Positions 44,838 to 55,440 of a stretch of 64,000 bases of DNA are shown in pieces. The first letter of the stretch is position 1; each line of letters opens with the position of its first letter. Both the position numbers and the translations under genes were made by a program. Below the pieces are notes generated by a model. That model was not told the DNA's origin. It ran no database searches and worked only from the letters and a program-made list of their open reading frames with translations. The DNA is from Trichobilharzia regenti (lineage: Eukaryota > Platyhelminthes > Trematoda > Strigeidida > Schistosomatidae): positions 46,969,459-47,033,458 of the forward strand of contig OX235265.1 of the NCBI GenBank assembly GCA_944472135.2, written 5' to 3'.

Positions 44838-45665
44838 GGTTCCCGAGCGCAATATCGCACTTCAGTAGTACATCTCCACTGCATCCTGTTTCTGCAGGCA
44901 TCTTCATCTGGCCCCATAAGTTCTCATCTCATCCTCATACAGTTCCCTCTAACCCTCGCCAAACTCGTCGTTTCCTATTAGGATCCCACTGAAGGGCATG
45001 TCTGACACGAGGTCTCATTCAACGGTCTCCTCAGTACGTGTCCATTTCATCTCCATTTCATTTTGATCAAATTTTGGGCACATGGATTTCGCTAGTTTCT
45101 TTCCAGAATTCTCTGTTACTTATCCCTTCTTTTTGTTCATCTGACCTTCAGTATGGAGACGTCAAAGGAAGCTGGCCTTTTCGAAATACTTCTGACGACA
45201 CAACAGCCAATCCTATGAAGCAGATAGAAGCACTGAGTGACTTTACATTCGTGCTCAAAATTGGAATCTTGTTCCTTATGCTGAGTACAGTAGGTTTCCA
45301 ATCTGATTTAAGACTAATGAAGGTCTATCTTGCTTTTCTGATCCTTCCTGACTTTGACATTCGCGTTCATTCCACACATAGTTGAAACGACAATGTTGAG
45401 ATGGTAGGAGAAACAGCTAACTCTCTGCAATTTCTTGCTGTTCATAGTGATTTATACTTGTAGCTGTTGGCTGGGTATCTTCATCACCTCTGTCTTCTCT
45501 GTGTTCACGTAGAGTCCTGTCTTCGCTGATTGCCTCTTCTACCGATTTGTCGGTTTTTCCTCATAAATCTTCGAGTTTTTATGATATTAGAAATGAATCT
45601 TCTGCAAACTTTATATCTTCTTGTCGGTTCAACATATGACCATTTTATCAATCCCAGCTGTCTGT
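44838..45665 (-). mobile_element. RTE-type LINE fragment, old
   Basis: Minus strand from the RT C-terminal side to the 3' end. The plus strand shows 'tccgaccttcagtatggagacg'-like segments, 'tccaatctgatttaagactaatgaaggtctatcttgc' (reverse of ARQTFI..LK..W) and 'cacctctgtcttctctgtgttcacg' (reverse of NIEKTEVMK). Strongly diverged. Confidence 0.65.
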
Positions 45666-46030
45666 TGTATTAACTAGTATACCACAGTCAGTTGTCCTGA
45701 GACAACAACCATTCACCGCCTTCACAAAATGAGGGTGTCGCCAACAAAAGTGGAGCAGGGAATGCCAACGTCTACCAACCGTCGAAATTACAATCGAACC
45801 GGTGGATATGCTGGTCCAGCTACGGTGAACCTGTTTTGGTCACCCGAACCCATGGAAATGTAGCTCCTGACACAGCTCTACTGCCTTGTGGATCAGACTT
45901 GAAGTCAAAATCTCGACGGGGTTGGCCTCCTAAGGTAAACACCTGCTTCAACTATGAAATTTTGTGTGGCGCATCTTATGGTGTACATAATGTACAAAAT
46001 TTATATTTTAATAAATAATGATAAACTGTT
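45666..46030. other. Unassigned GC-richer block
   Basis: A block with higher GC than its surroundings ('gtggagcagggaatgccaacgtctaccaaccgtcgaaattac..ggtggatatgctggtccagc') ends in TA-rich 'aaatttatattttaataaat'. It may be the 5' part or UTR of an unidentified retroelement. No frame was recognised. Confidence 0.3.
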
Positions 46031-46043
46031 ATGCTGCATAATG

Positions 46044-46049
46044 TTTATT
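46044..46049 (-). terminator. Poly(A) signal AATAAA for the NIPSNAP gene
   Basis: The plus strand reads TTTATT. It lies about 240 nt beyond the stop codon at 46288, a reasonable 3' UTR length. Another AATAAA-like hexamer lies near 46010. Confidence 0.45.
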
Positions 46050-46287
46050 TCCACGAAGTGTACATCAAGAAGTAATAAAAAGAATATTTTTAAAAAACAA
46101 CGTGAAAAGCAGTTTTGCGTCAAGTAATAAGGAAAATATTCATCATTAAAAAAAAATTACAAAGACTTCTTCATTAAAAAAAGCTAAGTGTAAAGTCACA
46201 ATAAACACATACAAATGAGAAAGCCCCAAAAACACACAAAACAATGAGACCCTGTCAACGTCTACAGAGAAAAAGCTGTAGGACGAA

Positions 46288-49200
46288 TTACCGGAGTAGA
46301 CTGTACCGTGTTGGACGAAGAATGCTGCTTGTCATCGAATGCATCAAAGGAACTGTGAATAGGGGAGAAATTTAAGAAAAAAATTCGACGTCAAATATAT
46401 TGTTATGAAAAATACTGATTAGTATAAACAACAAGATCATATGAGAAACGATTAAATAGATACGTGAACACGTTGGATTACAATAAAGGACTGTTACTGA
46501 TGTTATTAAAGTAGTTTAGAAGTGTTGGTACAAGGGTTCACCTTTTAACCTGAAGGTCATGAGTTTGATCCCTGATTGGATCGCAGGTAAGTGTTGTTGA
46601 ATAGTCACAAACAAGAATAAAAGAGCTGTTCAGTATTCCTTAGTTTTCTGTGGTTCTGTAACTGAATTCAGTTCGTGACCAACCCAGCAATGGGATGAGC
46701 ATATATTTTGAAGATATTGGGTGCATTCTTACATTGTCAGTAACTTCAGGAGATTAAATGACATATAATAAGCACTTCATTTACAAGCTTAGCGAAAATA
46801 AGTGATGCATATACAACGCACAGACTTTCAGCTACCTTTAAATGAAAGACCCGTCAATATTACTTAGCAGTTGGTTCAACACTAAATAACATGCGTAAAT
46901 TATGATACTGCACAAGTCAATCACATGCAGGCTATAGCAAGATATTGATGCTGTGAATCATAAAATAAGTTACTTTTTTACCTGTATTCATTACGCATTT
47001 CCCCCAACTGGGATCTTGCCAAATTTCATCACGTGATTTCTTACGTGCTTCAAGATCACGATAAGCTGTAAAAAGAAACGGGAGGACGACGCATAACTAT
47101 TATTTTTATTTCAAAAAAAAGTATCGAAATGTTTCCATACACAGTGTGACAGCAAATCGGTATATCTTGTTTCTCTTGTATCCTCCAGCTTACTGTTTGA
47201 CTGAAGACACGTATTCACCACCAAGGATTCTTAAAACATCACAAAAATTCGATCGCCAAATAATTGAAAAATACCGGTAGTTAGATTACGATCACTACTT
47301 ATGAATCGATTGGCGCACATGAATGTTTTATGCTCGCTGAAATATGTTATTCTCATTTTTGTATTAAGATATGTTTTCAATAGTATATACAAACTTAGTT
47401 CTTCATTTTTATCCTGTTTTCCTATCTCAAGTCTTAAAGAACTACTAAATAGTTGTTTGAACCAACTTACCCGGAACACTTATCGTGTGAGGGCTGATGA
47501 CACTACCCAGTTGCCTTGGATGAACTAGGTGGGTGGAACAGGACTTTAACCCGAAGAGTCATTTGCTGAGAACTGAGCAGTTAGACCAATGAGCTCCACA
47601 TCTCCTAGATGGATAGCGTTATGGTTGAAAATTTATATATCAATCAGGTTAAAGGAATCGTTTCTTTTTTTTAAAAAAAGCAACCACTCTTCTAAGGCGC
47701 ACAAGCTTCAACTTACAATAAATTCTGTATTTCACAACTCATCTATAACATAGATTCATAGATAAACAGTGTCCCGTTGTAAAAAATATTAGTGTTCATG
47801 TAATTGTGACTTGACTGAACAAAACGCATAAAAACATAATTTTCTTTCAGTATTAAAAGGAAACGAAAAATGTAGAATTAGGAAGGAGTGGGGTGCGTCA
47901 GTGGCATAGCGGTTAGCATGCTCGCCGACCATGCACATGGTCCGGGGTTTGATCCCCGACCAACGAACTCCTTTACTTCGTTAAGCCAGAAATAATGCTG
48001 GTAAAGAAGAAAGGTTGGGCATGAGGCTAGAAACCCCATCCTGTAAAATAAACACTGCTACAGAAACTTCAAGCCACTAGCTTAAAGCCCTATGTTACAC
48101 TGGGGAACGTGAAGAAGAATAAAAGGAAGGAGTTGAAACGATAGAAGAAATAAACCTTGTGTTTATCTCCTCAATCTAAGCTCAACAAGTATGGATAACC
48201 TTCATGATCGTGAGTAAAGAATAAAAAATACAATATTCTTACGACTACGGGCGACAAAGACAAATAGGGAAGTGACGAATACATGAATAAAAGACACCAG
48301 AAACAAACGCCAATCACTTAAGTGGAAATATACACGGGACCAACTATCTCAATTCAATAACTTATTTTATAATCCCAAGGTTGTTCCCGCTAGTGCGTAA
48401 AGTGAATACCACAATGACGGTACATACTACTGATTGACTGCGATGAGTGGTTGCATATCTCACGCACAGCAACCAGTATTGCTTACTAGTTAGATAAAAT
48501 TGATCTAACCAGTGGACAGTCGTCACGCTCGTTTGAGGTCGAACTCATCAGAGGTGTACCCAGTTTGACTCAGTTCAGAGAGTCGAAAACGTTTAAACCA
48601 CATGATCTGGCTAACAAGTGGTACACAACTAGTCACCTCAATCAGTCACTAGTATACAGTGTCATGCTTTTATGCCTGCCTTCTTCATTACTATTTATGA
48701 TATCAAGCAGATTACATATTGTGAACTGAATAATTTGTTTCCACAGGAAACTGTGATGAAATTCCACCTCAAATATGTGTAAATCAAGATTTGATTTGCA
48801 AATCGTGAATTTAGTCGCATACCAGAATAATCATAAAAACATCCCATATTTTCAAGCTGCTTAGCAGCTTTAGCTGTCAAAAGAACTACTTACCCCAAAG
48901 ATGATGAACAACATGCATATCTCCAATATGAGAAAACAATCCAGCTACCGCTTCATCATTCTTAGACCTTACTTTTATAGCGTGAGCCCTAAATAGTAGA
49001 AGAAAATAGTTAAAAAGAGGATGAAGCTAAATAGGCGCAATAAAAAAAACATTCTGTGGTAATCATTGTGTTATGATTTGCTGGCGTTATTACTTTCACG
49101 CTCTATGTTGAAGATCAGATGCCTAGTCAGAAAGGATAAGCAACAGGGATCTCTGGAAACAAACAAATCAGCAGTCTATCGCCCAACAAATATGCAGAAG

Positions 49201-52200
49201 GAAATGGAAGTGGATTAGAAAAATGCTGTAAACGCCACCGAGTGACATCACTCGCCAAACCAACAAATGGAACCCCAGTGGACGTGGATCCAAGGGTGGC
49301 ATGGAGGAGGCGTGTCTTGAGGAAATGAAAGGTTATGGGCATTCATAGAGCCAGGTAAAAAAGACAGACTGAAGAAGACAGTGTGAAATGAAGATTGGCT
49401 GCTGAGATTTTATCTTCCACTCGAAAACCAAGGGGATAATAATAATGAACAATAATAGATGCGTCAAAGTTGACCTTCTACTGGGATTAGATTGTCTATA
49501 TGATAAAAGTAATAATAATAATACATTTCACGAAATCACATGCATTCAGCTGATGGGAATAGAATGTCATGATTACACTTAACAATACTTTGTTGGCTAA
49601 CATTAGTTAATTTATTTGTGATTAATGCTCCCTAAAGAGACATGCGGTGCGTCGGTGGCACAGCGGTAGAGTGCTAACCGACCACCCCGGTGGTCCGCGG
49701 GTTCGATCCCCAGCCGCCGACGCACTCCTTTACCTCGGTAAGCCAGTAATAAGACTGGTAAAGAGGGAAGGTTGGGCATGAGGCTAGCAACCCTATCCCG
49801 TAAAAATAAAACACCACTATCACAGAAACTTCTAGACTCTAGCTTGAAACCCTATGTTTCACTGGGAACGTAAAGGAAAAATATAGGGATATGCATCTGA
49901 GATCTAAATACAAATCCTTAAACCATTTCGATGGACCATTTACAGAAGCCATCCTGGTTGACCTGTGAGATTTGATGGACAATGGCTACGATTCATGGCG
50001 TTATGGAAGTAGTTTTCTGGACGGCTAGGAATCGACAGTCCCTAAATAACCGTTGTTGAAATGGCTTAGGAATAAGTAATTATTGTTATAAAAAAAGTTG
50101 AGAAAAATCTAATAAACTTTGAGTTGTATCAACATTTCAGGTAGTGAGTAATACAATTTAACAAGTTTTTTACTTGCACAACTGAATACTTAGGGCTAAC
50201 TAATTATGAGTAAGATATCATATCTAGAAAAAAACTGAAGCAGAAGAGATGTTCGAATGTTACCAAAATGCTAATTGAACTCACCAATGATTACCCCATT
50301 CAATCATTGTGCCTGGCTGAAACGAAAAAAAGTCATTATAAGTACATATTTATGTGGAAAATTACAAATATAACAGTATTTACAGTAATAAAACAAAACA
50401 AACTTCTTAACTAGACACCACCTACATGACATGAGTTCGTAGTTATTAGTGTTTGACTCACTGAACTTTGGCTCTTCCATTATAAGCTCACTCCAGTCAA
50501 TAATACACTACCCGGATAAGCGGAAGCATCTGTAATACACAACCCATCAATATAATCAATGAGAATTTACACAGTCGTATAGATTTTCTCCTATATAATT
50601 TCACCGGAAGTAAATGTAAATCAGTTAAATACAATAATGAGACATTCGTACAATCAGACAGATGGAATAAATTGAATAATCCATCAACAGCAAAATTTCA
50701 AAACAGAAACAATCAGATGCATGCGCTGTATACATTACTATCCAAACGAATAAAAATGGGAGGTTTAGAAAAGCGTGTAACCAGTCTCAGTAAGAATGAA
50801 AACACTAAAACACTTTGGTATGTTTAGATAGTGAATCCCGCATAAAATAAAATATGCGTTGTGAATTTTATCACTAGCCACTATATAAATGAGAATCAAT
50901 GACAAGAGGTCATCTTTTTCCATTATCAGACTTTAATAGAATTGTCATATGATTTCACATTACTCGGTTTCAAATGTAATTTTTACCATTTGTGGTGTAA
51001 CCACTGTTCTCAAAATGAATATGTGGAAATTGTGAATAAAACGCCCACAAGCAATTTTCAAACTGAAAACAAACTTTTAAAAATATCATCACAAAACACA
51101 AAACCCGATATCTTAAGCCCTGTTACAAGCAACAAACCATATCTCCAAATCAGGTGAAAGACAAAAGGCGGAAAACCAGTGAAGATAATACAAAAAGTCA
51201 TCCAATGCCATGCGACAGAAAAAGAGGAACGTAAAAAAATGAAAAATACCTAAAAGTGTGACTCAAAAAACAGCTACCACCCTAAGGTACAGGAAAACAA
51301 CTGATGCTGACCCGCAGTAGGCGCATCCGAGTCGGGATATTTAATTGATTGCGACAGATGTGATCAGGTGTGAACCCAGCTAATTTTTTGAGGCTTTTCT
51401 GTCCCGTAGATTAACATATCACAGCTCTAATGCCAAGGTATTAGGAAATAATAGCAGTTGCGTTTGTCATAAATACATCCTGGGGATTTGGCGACTACCT
51501 GGAGAAGAAATATTCGGATACTTAGGTCATTTAAACGACTTTCATAAAACTTTGTAAGTCTGCAAACCAACATATAACAACTAAAATCTAGAGTCGAAAA
51601 TTGGAAAAGATAAAAAGAGATTTGATATAATCCGATTTATTATTCAAGAAAACACGATACAAACCTTCAAATGATATGATCTAAGTTCATAAATGTTGTC
51701 AGCACCTTCTTTCGTTGGTTTAGGACTAGGCCAGAAACTAAAAGGTAGGCAGATTTGGTTTCTGCGAGAATGCAGGAAAGAATTTAATTTCTGTTGGCAT
51801 TCAACGAATTCCTATGACAAAATTACAATACATTATGTTCATAAACCTTGTTATTATTCATGAGGTTATAATGTGTACTAAGACCGCTATAACCTCCCGC
51901 AAATCTCCATAAATGATCTAAAAATGTAAAATGTTGAATTACTACTTACATATTTCATTCTGATCGCCAATATCACAAGTCCAGCTACCAATCAAGCAGG
52001 CTTCAGTTTCATTTGTTTTGATTTTATCCAGAAATGTTCCACTAGGGAGAAATAAAACATAAGTGGACGAACAAATCTTTTAGATATTCAGTGAATTGAT
52101 TCGTCTTGACATCGTGTATCTGTAGTTCGAATACAGAAGCTGAATTTGACAGAACTCCAGACTGAGCTTCTGTGGCTTGATCAAGTATATTAGCCTTCCA

Positions 52201-52228
52201 TACATCCTTCAAAGAATTAAGCCGTGAT
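46288..52228 (-). CDS. NIPSNAP-family mitochondrial protein (eight exons; start exon unresolved)
   Basis: Exons from 5' to 3': 52228-52073, 52041-51950, 51917-51847, 51811-51665, 50316-50285, 48988-48894, 47065-46982 and 46352-46288 (stop TAA). All junctions are GT-AG, and the joined frame closes exactly at 246 residues plus stop. The translation follows the NIPSNAP family in order: '[20 protein letters not shown]', '[17 protein letters not shown]', '[13 protein letters not shown]', '[17 protein letters not shown]', '[11 protein letters not shown]', '[11 protein letters not shown]', '[19 protein letters not shown]', '[10 protein letters not shown]' and '[13 protein letters not shown]'. Both dimeric alpha-beta-barrel halves of the family are present. 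Family members are about 280 aa and mitochondrial, linked to mitophagy and vesicle functions in mammals; the role here is inferred. The first three introns are 31, 32 and 35 nt, while later ones are 629 to 1,828 nt and carry SINEs. The N-terminus is missing. Confidence 0.92.
46353..46981 (-). other. Last intron of the NIPSNAP gene, with family A remnant
   Basis: Contains a plus-strand repeat family A copy (46520-46695, 'cttttaacctgaaggtcatgagtttgatccctgattgg..aaaagagctgttcagtattcc'), strongly decayed and antisense to the gene. Confidence 0.6.
47891..48128 (+). repeat. Repeat family B SINE in a NIPSNAP intron, full length
   Basis: 'gtgcgtcagtggcatagcggttagcatgctcgccgaccatgcacatggtccggggtttgatccccgacc' (head), then 'ggttgggcatgaggctagaaaccccatcctg', then 'cttaaagccctatgttacactggggaacgtgaag' (tail). 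Antisense to the host gene. Confidence 0.85.
49090..49455 (+). mobile_element. RTE-type LINE 3' fragment in a NIPSNAP intron
   Basis: 'tgttgaagatcagatgcctagtcagaaaggataagcaacagggatctctggaaacaaac..' is the RTE segment around LKIRW..KDQ. It continues through 'agaaggaaatggaagtggattag' to a decayed 3' end and (AAT). Antisense to the gene. Confidence 0.7.
49647..49888 (+). repeat. Repeat family B SINE in a NIPSNAP intron, best preserved
   Basis: The head folds as a tRNA-like cloverleaf: GCGTCGG at the start pairs perfectly with CCGACGC at the end of the head, there is a D-arm-like GCAC..GTGC with AGCGGTAGA, and the T loop is GGGTTCGATCCC. The body and RTE-like tail ('cttgaaaccctatgtttcactgggaacgtaaagg') follow. 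It is a good reference for the family. Confidence 0.9.
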
Positions 52229-53200
52229 CTGCAGGAGAACCTGAAGATGCTCAGATGAGTATGAATAAATACCATCTCCTCGTGCAATTCAGAACCGTGG
52301 AACTACACATGACTGGTAATTGCACAAAAATACTTTTGATTGTGAGTTTAAACCAAATGAGTTTGATACATACGTAATGACTTGCTTGCTAGGTATTATA
52401 AAAAAACAAATACAACACAATATTCGTAAATGAACTCTTCCATAGCAAAATTTATGGGTAAATAAAACACAAACAAGATGAAAGTGTGTGACTTTGCGAT
52501 AACTAAACATATATCAATGAATTCTAATTAACGGGCCATAAATCCAAATAATTTATGCGGTCACTGATTTTAACTTGTGTGAAACTACTGCAAGTCGCTA
52601 GGACACTTCCTTAGTATCTCCCCCACCAAAATGCACTGAAAAATGAAAGATTGTGTATATAACTTGCAAGAAAAGCTACGCGCGCTTACCCACATTCTAA
52701 AGGAAAAGTGCTTATGTTGGGAGTACAACAAGCGACTAAGAGGGACAGAAACTTCACTCAGTGTTCGGCAAAATAACCTTGCACCGGGTGCAAGTGCGAT
52801 GGTGCAGTATGCTATCACTTGAATAATCAACAAACCTCTGCATCTGGGCAGTAAGTTATGACATTCTAGTTCCACTCACAGCGAAGTTGAAACTTAAGCT
52901 CAATTGATTGTCCAATCTTGGACCTATAGGTCCACTACCAACCACACATTTTACATGTAGTCCGTGCTGCTCAACAGGTCGTTTGAAACAATATAACACT
53001 TACAACTATAAGTTCATTCACGCTATAACTGGTATAAAACAAGTTTGACAGGTGTCTTTTACTTATGACAGACCCTGTAACACCCTACGTATCATTCCTA
53101 TCTTTCCGTCAGGCATGAATGTCTAAAAAACTTTTGGTCACATCAAGCAAATTATCTGTTGAAATAACTCTGTGAAATAATGATTCAGGAGAAGAAAACC
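52229..53200. other. Upstream region of the NIPSNAP gene
   Basis: Outside the tentative 5' exon I see no repeat. The promoter and spliced-leader acceptor cannot be placed. Confidence 0.3.
52694..52864 (-). CDS. Tentative 5' exon of the NIPSNAP gene
   Basis: An open frame on the minus strand contains 'RLFCRTLSEVSVPLSRLLYS' and further Arg/Ser/Leu residues, suggestive of a mitochondrial presequence. It can splice in frame to 52228 through the donor AAT|GTGGGT at 52693. No in-frame ATG was found upstream within the frame, so the true start lies elsewhere or this exon is wrong. Its ORF opens only with GTG. Confidence 0.3.
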
Positions 53201-53204
53201 TTGT

Positions 53205-53414
53205 ATAAAGTTGGTGGACGGTGGCTAGCAGTGGGATCCAGGATGCACATTTCGTCCCATTTGGGACTCGTCATCTGGTTGTACCTGTATTTCTCAGTGA
53301 GAGATGTACTCACCGAAGCTCGAAACCAGTGTCCAGAGTTTCAAACGCCAAAGCGTTATCCACTTGACGACTTGGGCTACGACAACCACCTCTTGTGCAA
53401 CGGGTCATATTAGT
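53205..53414 (-). repeat. Sm-alpha-like SINE with hammerhead
   Basis: Read on the minus strand: a pol III-like part ('gtcgtcaagtggataacgctttggcg..ctggtttcgagctt'), then 'gtgagtacatctctcactgagaaatacaggtaca', then the ribozyme and 'ctggatcccactgctagccacc'. This is the same layout as schistosome Sm-alpha elements. A MITE sits 2 bp beyond its 5' end. Confidence 0.7.
53233..53287 (-). ncRNA. Hammerhead ribozyme, one core base changed
   Basis: On the minus strand: stem I CCAG/CTGG, core ATGACGA (C3 is A), stem II GTCCC..GGGAC around AAAT, GAAA, stem III ATG..CAT, cleavage site ATC. Everything except C3 fits an active Sm-alpha type hammerhead. C3 pairs with G8 in the catalytic core, so activity is expected to be low. 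Confidence 0.7.
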
Positions 53415-53416
53415 TA

Positions 53417-53600
53417 TTGAATTGAATTTTTAGATTTTCCCGTCGATTGATTGAACCGAAGTGCTCGGTCTCAGGTTGACATGTCGGCTACTTGTGCTCA
53501 GACATCGTCAAACCATCTGCACAAGAAGCCGACATGTCAACCCAAGACCAAGCACTTCGGTCCCATCAATCGACGGGAAAATCTAAAAAATTCAATTCAA
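53417..53600. mobile_element. Foldback MITE with ~82-bp terminal inverted repeats and TA duplication
   Basis: The left arm starts TTGAATTGAATTTTTAGATT and the right arm ends AATCTAAAAAATTCAATTCAA; the arms pair over about 82 bp with a few mismatches and a ~20-bp centre. TA dinucleotides flank both ends (53415-53416 and 53601-53602), the target duplication of Tc1/mariner-type elements. No coding capacity. It could be moved only by a transposase from elsewhere. Confidence 0.85.
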
Positions 53601-53778
53601 TAGAAGAAACCTTGGACCAAAGACCAGCAAAACGACCTAGTGAAAAGCCTCATCCGTGAGACAGAAACCGGTCCATAAGGAATCATATTTCATGCCAACC
53701 CCCATTAAATCACCCTTTCAAGGTCAACTGGAAGAGATGGACTTTGGCTATCATACTTTAAATTACCCAAATCGACAA

Positions 53779-53970
53779 AAATGGGGAAAATCTTGTCTAA
53801 AATGGGGACATCGCATTGAGTAAAAATGGGGACAACATGGGGAAATAGTAAGATTTTCCCCATTCTCCCCTTTTTCTCCCAATTATTACCCCATTTTCCC
53901 CATTTTGTTAAATCCCGTTGTCCCCACAATTACCCCATTTTCCCCATTCTGTCCCCACAATTAATATAGT
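53779..53970. repeat. TGGGGA cluster that switches strand
   Basis: Four TGGGGA runs on the plus strand (53780-53843) are followed by about eight CCCC runs (53857-53957). ATGGGGAAAATCTT at 53781-53794 is perfectly inverted as AAGATTTTCCCCAT at 53850-53863. The units ACCCCATTTTCCCCATTTTG and similar repeat on the right side. Confidence 0.8.
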
Positions 53971-54354
53971 CCTTATTTTACTATTATCTTTCAGTGTGAC
54001 TAGCTGTTCCACAAGTCGAAATTACTTCCACTCTTATGACAAGCATTTTGTTCAACAAAATAAGCCGACTGTTTTCTAAGACGTATACTTCATGAAGATT
54101 AATTTGGAATGCTATGTATCCAAAAGAATTAGAGGATGTACCTGATATTTAACGTTTCTGAAGTTTACAATAAAGAGGTGAGTGGAAAAACAATAGGTAG
54201 TGACAAAGGTGAGAAATATTTCGGAAATATGCTTTGGGAACGTCTGTCGATCAAGAACAAATAAATAAACATTACCAATCGAGTGACCAGTGTAACACAA
54301 TCTATATTTTTACCGCCAAAGAAACGTTTTAATATTCAATGCATATCCAATATC

Positions 54355-54775
54355 GTTTTTACGAGCTAGTATAGACCAATTTCATTTCTTTGTGCTCGCT
54401 TCTTGATTGTAAGGTATAGGTTCCTGATCTTCGGTAAACTTCTGCGTAGCTCGTCCCGCCACTCGACTGTCGTAGCTTTGGTTGACTCCAAAGGGAGTAG
54501 TGCTGGAATTAATTTTATGTGGTTTGTAGTATGAGGTGTGTTAAGACTGTTACTACTGTGAATGGAGTTGATCCTTTCGCCAGTTAGTCCTTCGGTATCG
54601 TCGACAAGAGAATCAATCCAATATTCAATATCATTTTCACGAGCTAGTACAAGCCAATTTGATTTCTTTTTGCTAGCTTCTTGATTGTCAAGTAAAGGTT
54701 TCTGGTCTTCATCCCGCCACTCGACTATCATAGCTTTGGTTGACTACGAAAGGAGTGGTGAATGGCGAAGTTCAA
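54355..54775 (+). repeat. Two partial copies of the LINE 3' UTR in tandem
   Basis: 'acgagctagtatagaccaatttcatttctttgtgctcgcttcttgattgtaagg' (54361-) and again 'acgagctagtacaagccaatttgatttctttttgctagcttcttgattgtc' (54640-) both resemble the 3' region of the deleted LINEs in the palindrome arms (for example 63677-63722). Each copy lacks coding sequence. Confidence 0.6.
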
Positions 54776-54865
54776 CACTAGCGTCCCAGGAGTGTGAACG
54801 CTCAGATGACCTTTAACGCATGCTAATCGTTGGTTTAAGAAACTTACAATTATCTTAGCGCGAAA

Positions 54866-55440
54866 ATGGACGCTGTTCATATGCTCAGGTGCAAATTCCA
54901 CCCAGAACACGTTTTTCAATGCTCTCTGGATAATGGATTGATAGGACGTTCTCGTATATGTGTCTGTGGTGCTTCAATGAACCTACAACCGTATTCACAG
55001 GTCATTGATGGATATACGTTTAGATGTACGGAGTGTAGGAAACGAACAACTGTTCGTACTGGTAAGTGACACTCTAAGTTAACTGACTTATAGTGGCTTC
55101 CTTTACTAAATCGAAACTTTCTTTGATGAATATACTGTTCCTTTGCCAATACTGGGTTTTGAAGTCCAGTGTGAGGTCAACTGCGGCTCAGATAGAAAAT
55201 ACGTTGGCGTCTACTGTGCAGCGGTTTCAATTTTGTCGAAATTTGGCATCATGGAGAATGAACAATACTACACAAGTGTTTGGAGGAGTCGGTGTTATCG
55301 TTCACATGGACAATATAGTGCTTATAAAGAAGAAATACAATCGCGGACGCGCTAGAGCTAATAACGCTTGGGTATTGGGAATTTCTGACACACAAATTAG
55401 TAAAGGATTCATTGAACTTATTCTAGACAGGATTGCCAAC
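54866..55440 (+). pseudogene. Merlin-type DNA transposase, N-terminal part with a 32-nt intron
   Basis: Exon 1 (54866-55061) starts at an ATG and carries a zinc ribbon: 'CVCGASMNLQPYSQVIDGYT' then 'FRCTECRKRTTVRT'. Intron 55062-55093 (GTAAGT..TAG) joins it in frame to 'VASFTKSKLSLMNILFLCQY'. Later come 'FGGVGVIVHMDN' (the first catalytic Asp; the usual next residue is Glu, here Asn) and 'KKKYNRGRARANNAWVLG'. This order (ribbon, SKLSL.. helix, DE box, KYNRGR) is diagnostic of Merlin/ISXO2-like transposases; Merlin elements have been described from schistosomes. The frame stops shortly after, where the LINE begins, so the last two catalytic residues are missing. Confidence 0.8.

Noticed and set aside
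49654..49730. A functional tRNA gene
   Set aside because: The cloverleaf is good, but the same head occurs in about a dozen copies followed by the same body and tail; it is the head of SINE family B. The anticodon arm is irregular.
52289..52510. 73-codon minus-strand frame as first NIPSNAP exon
   Set aside because: Composition is unlike the family N-terminus and it offers no fitting donor; it lies in the presumed first intron.
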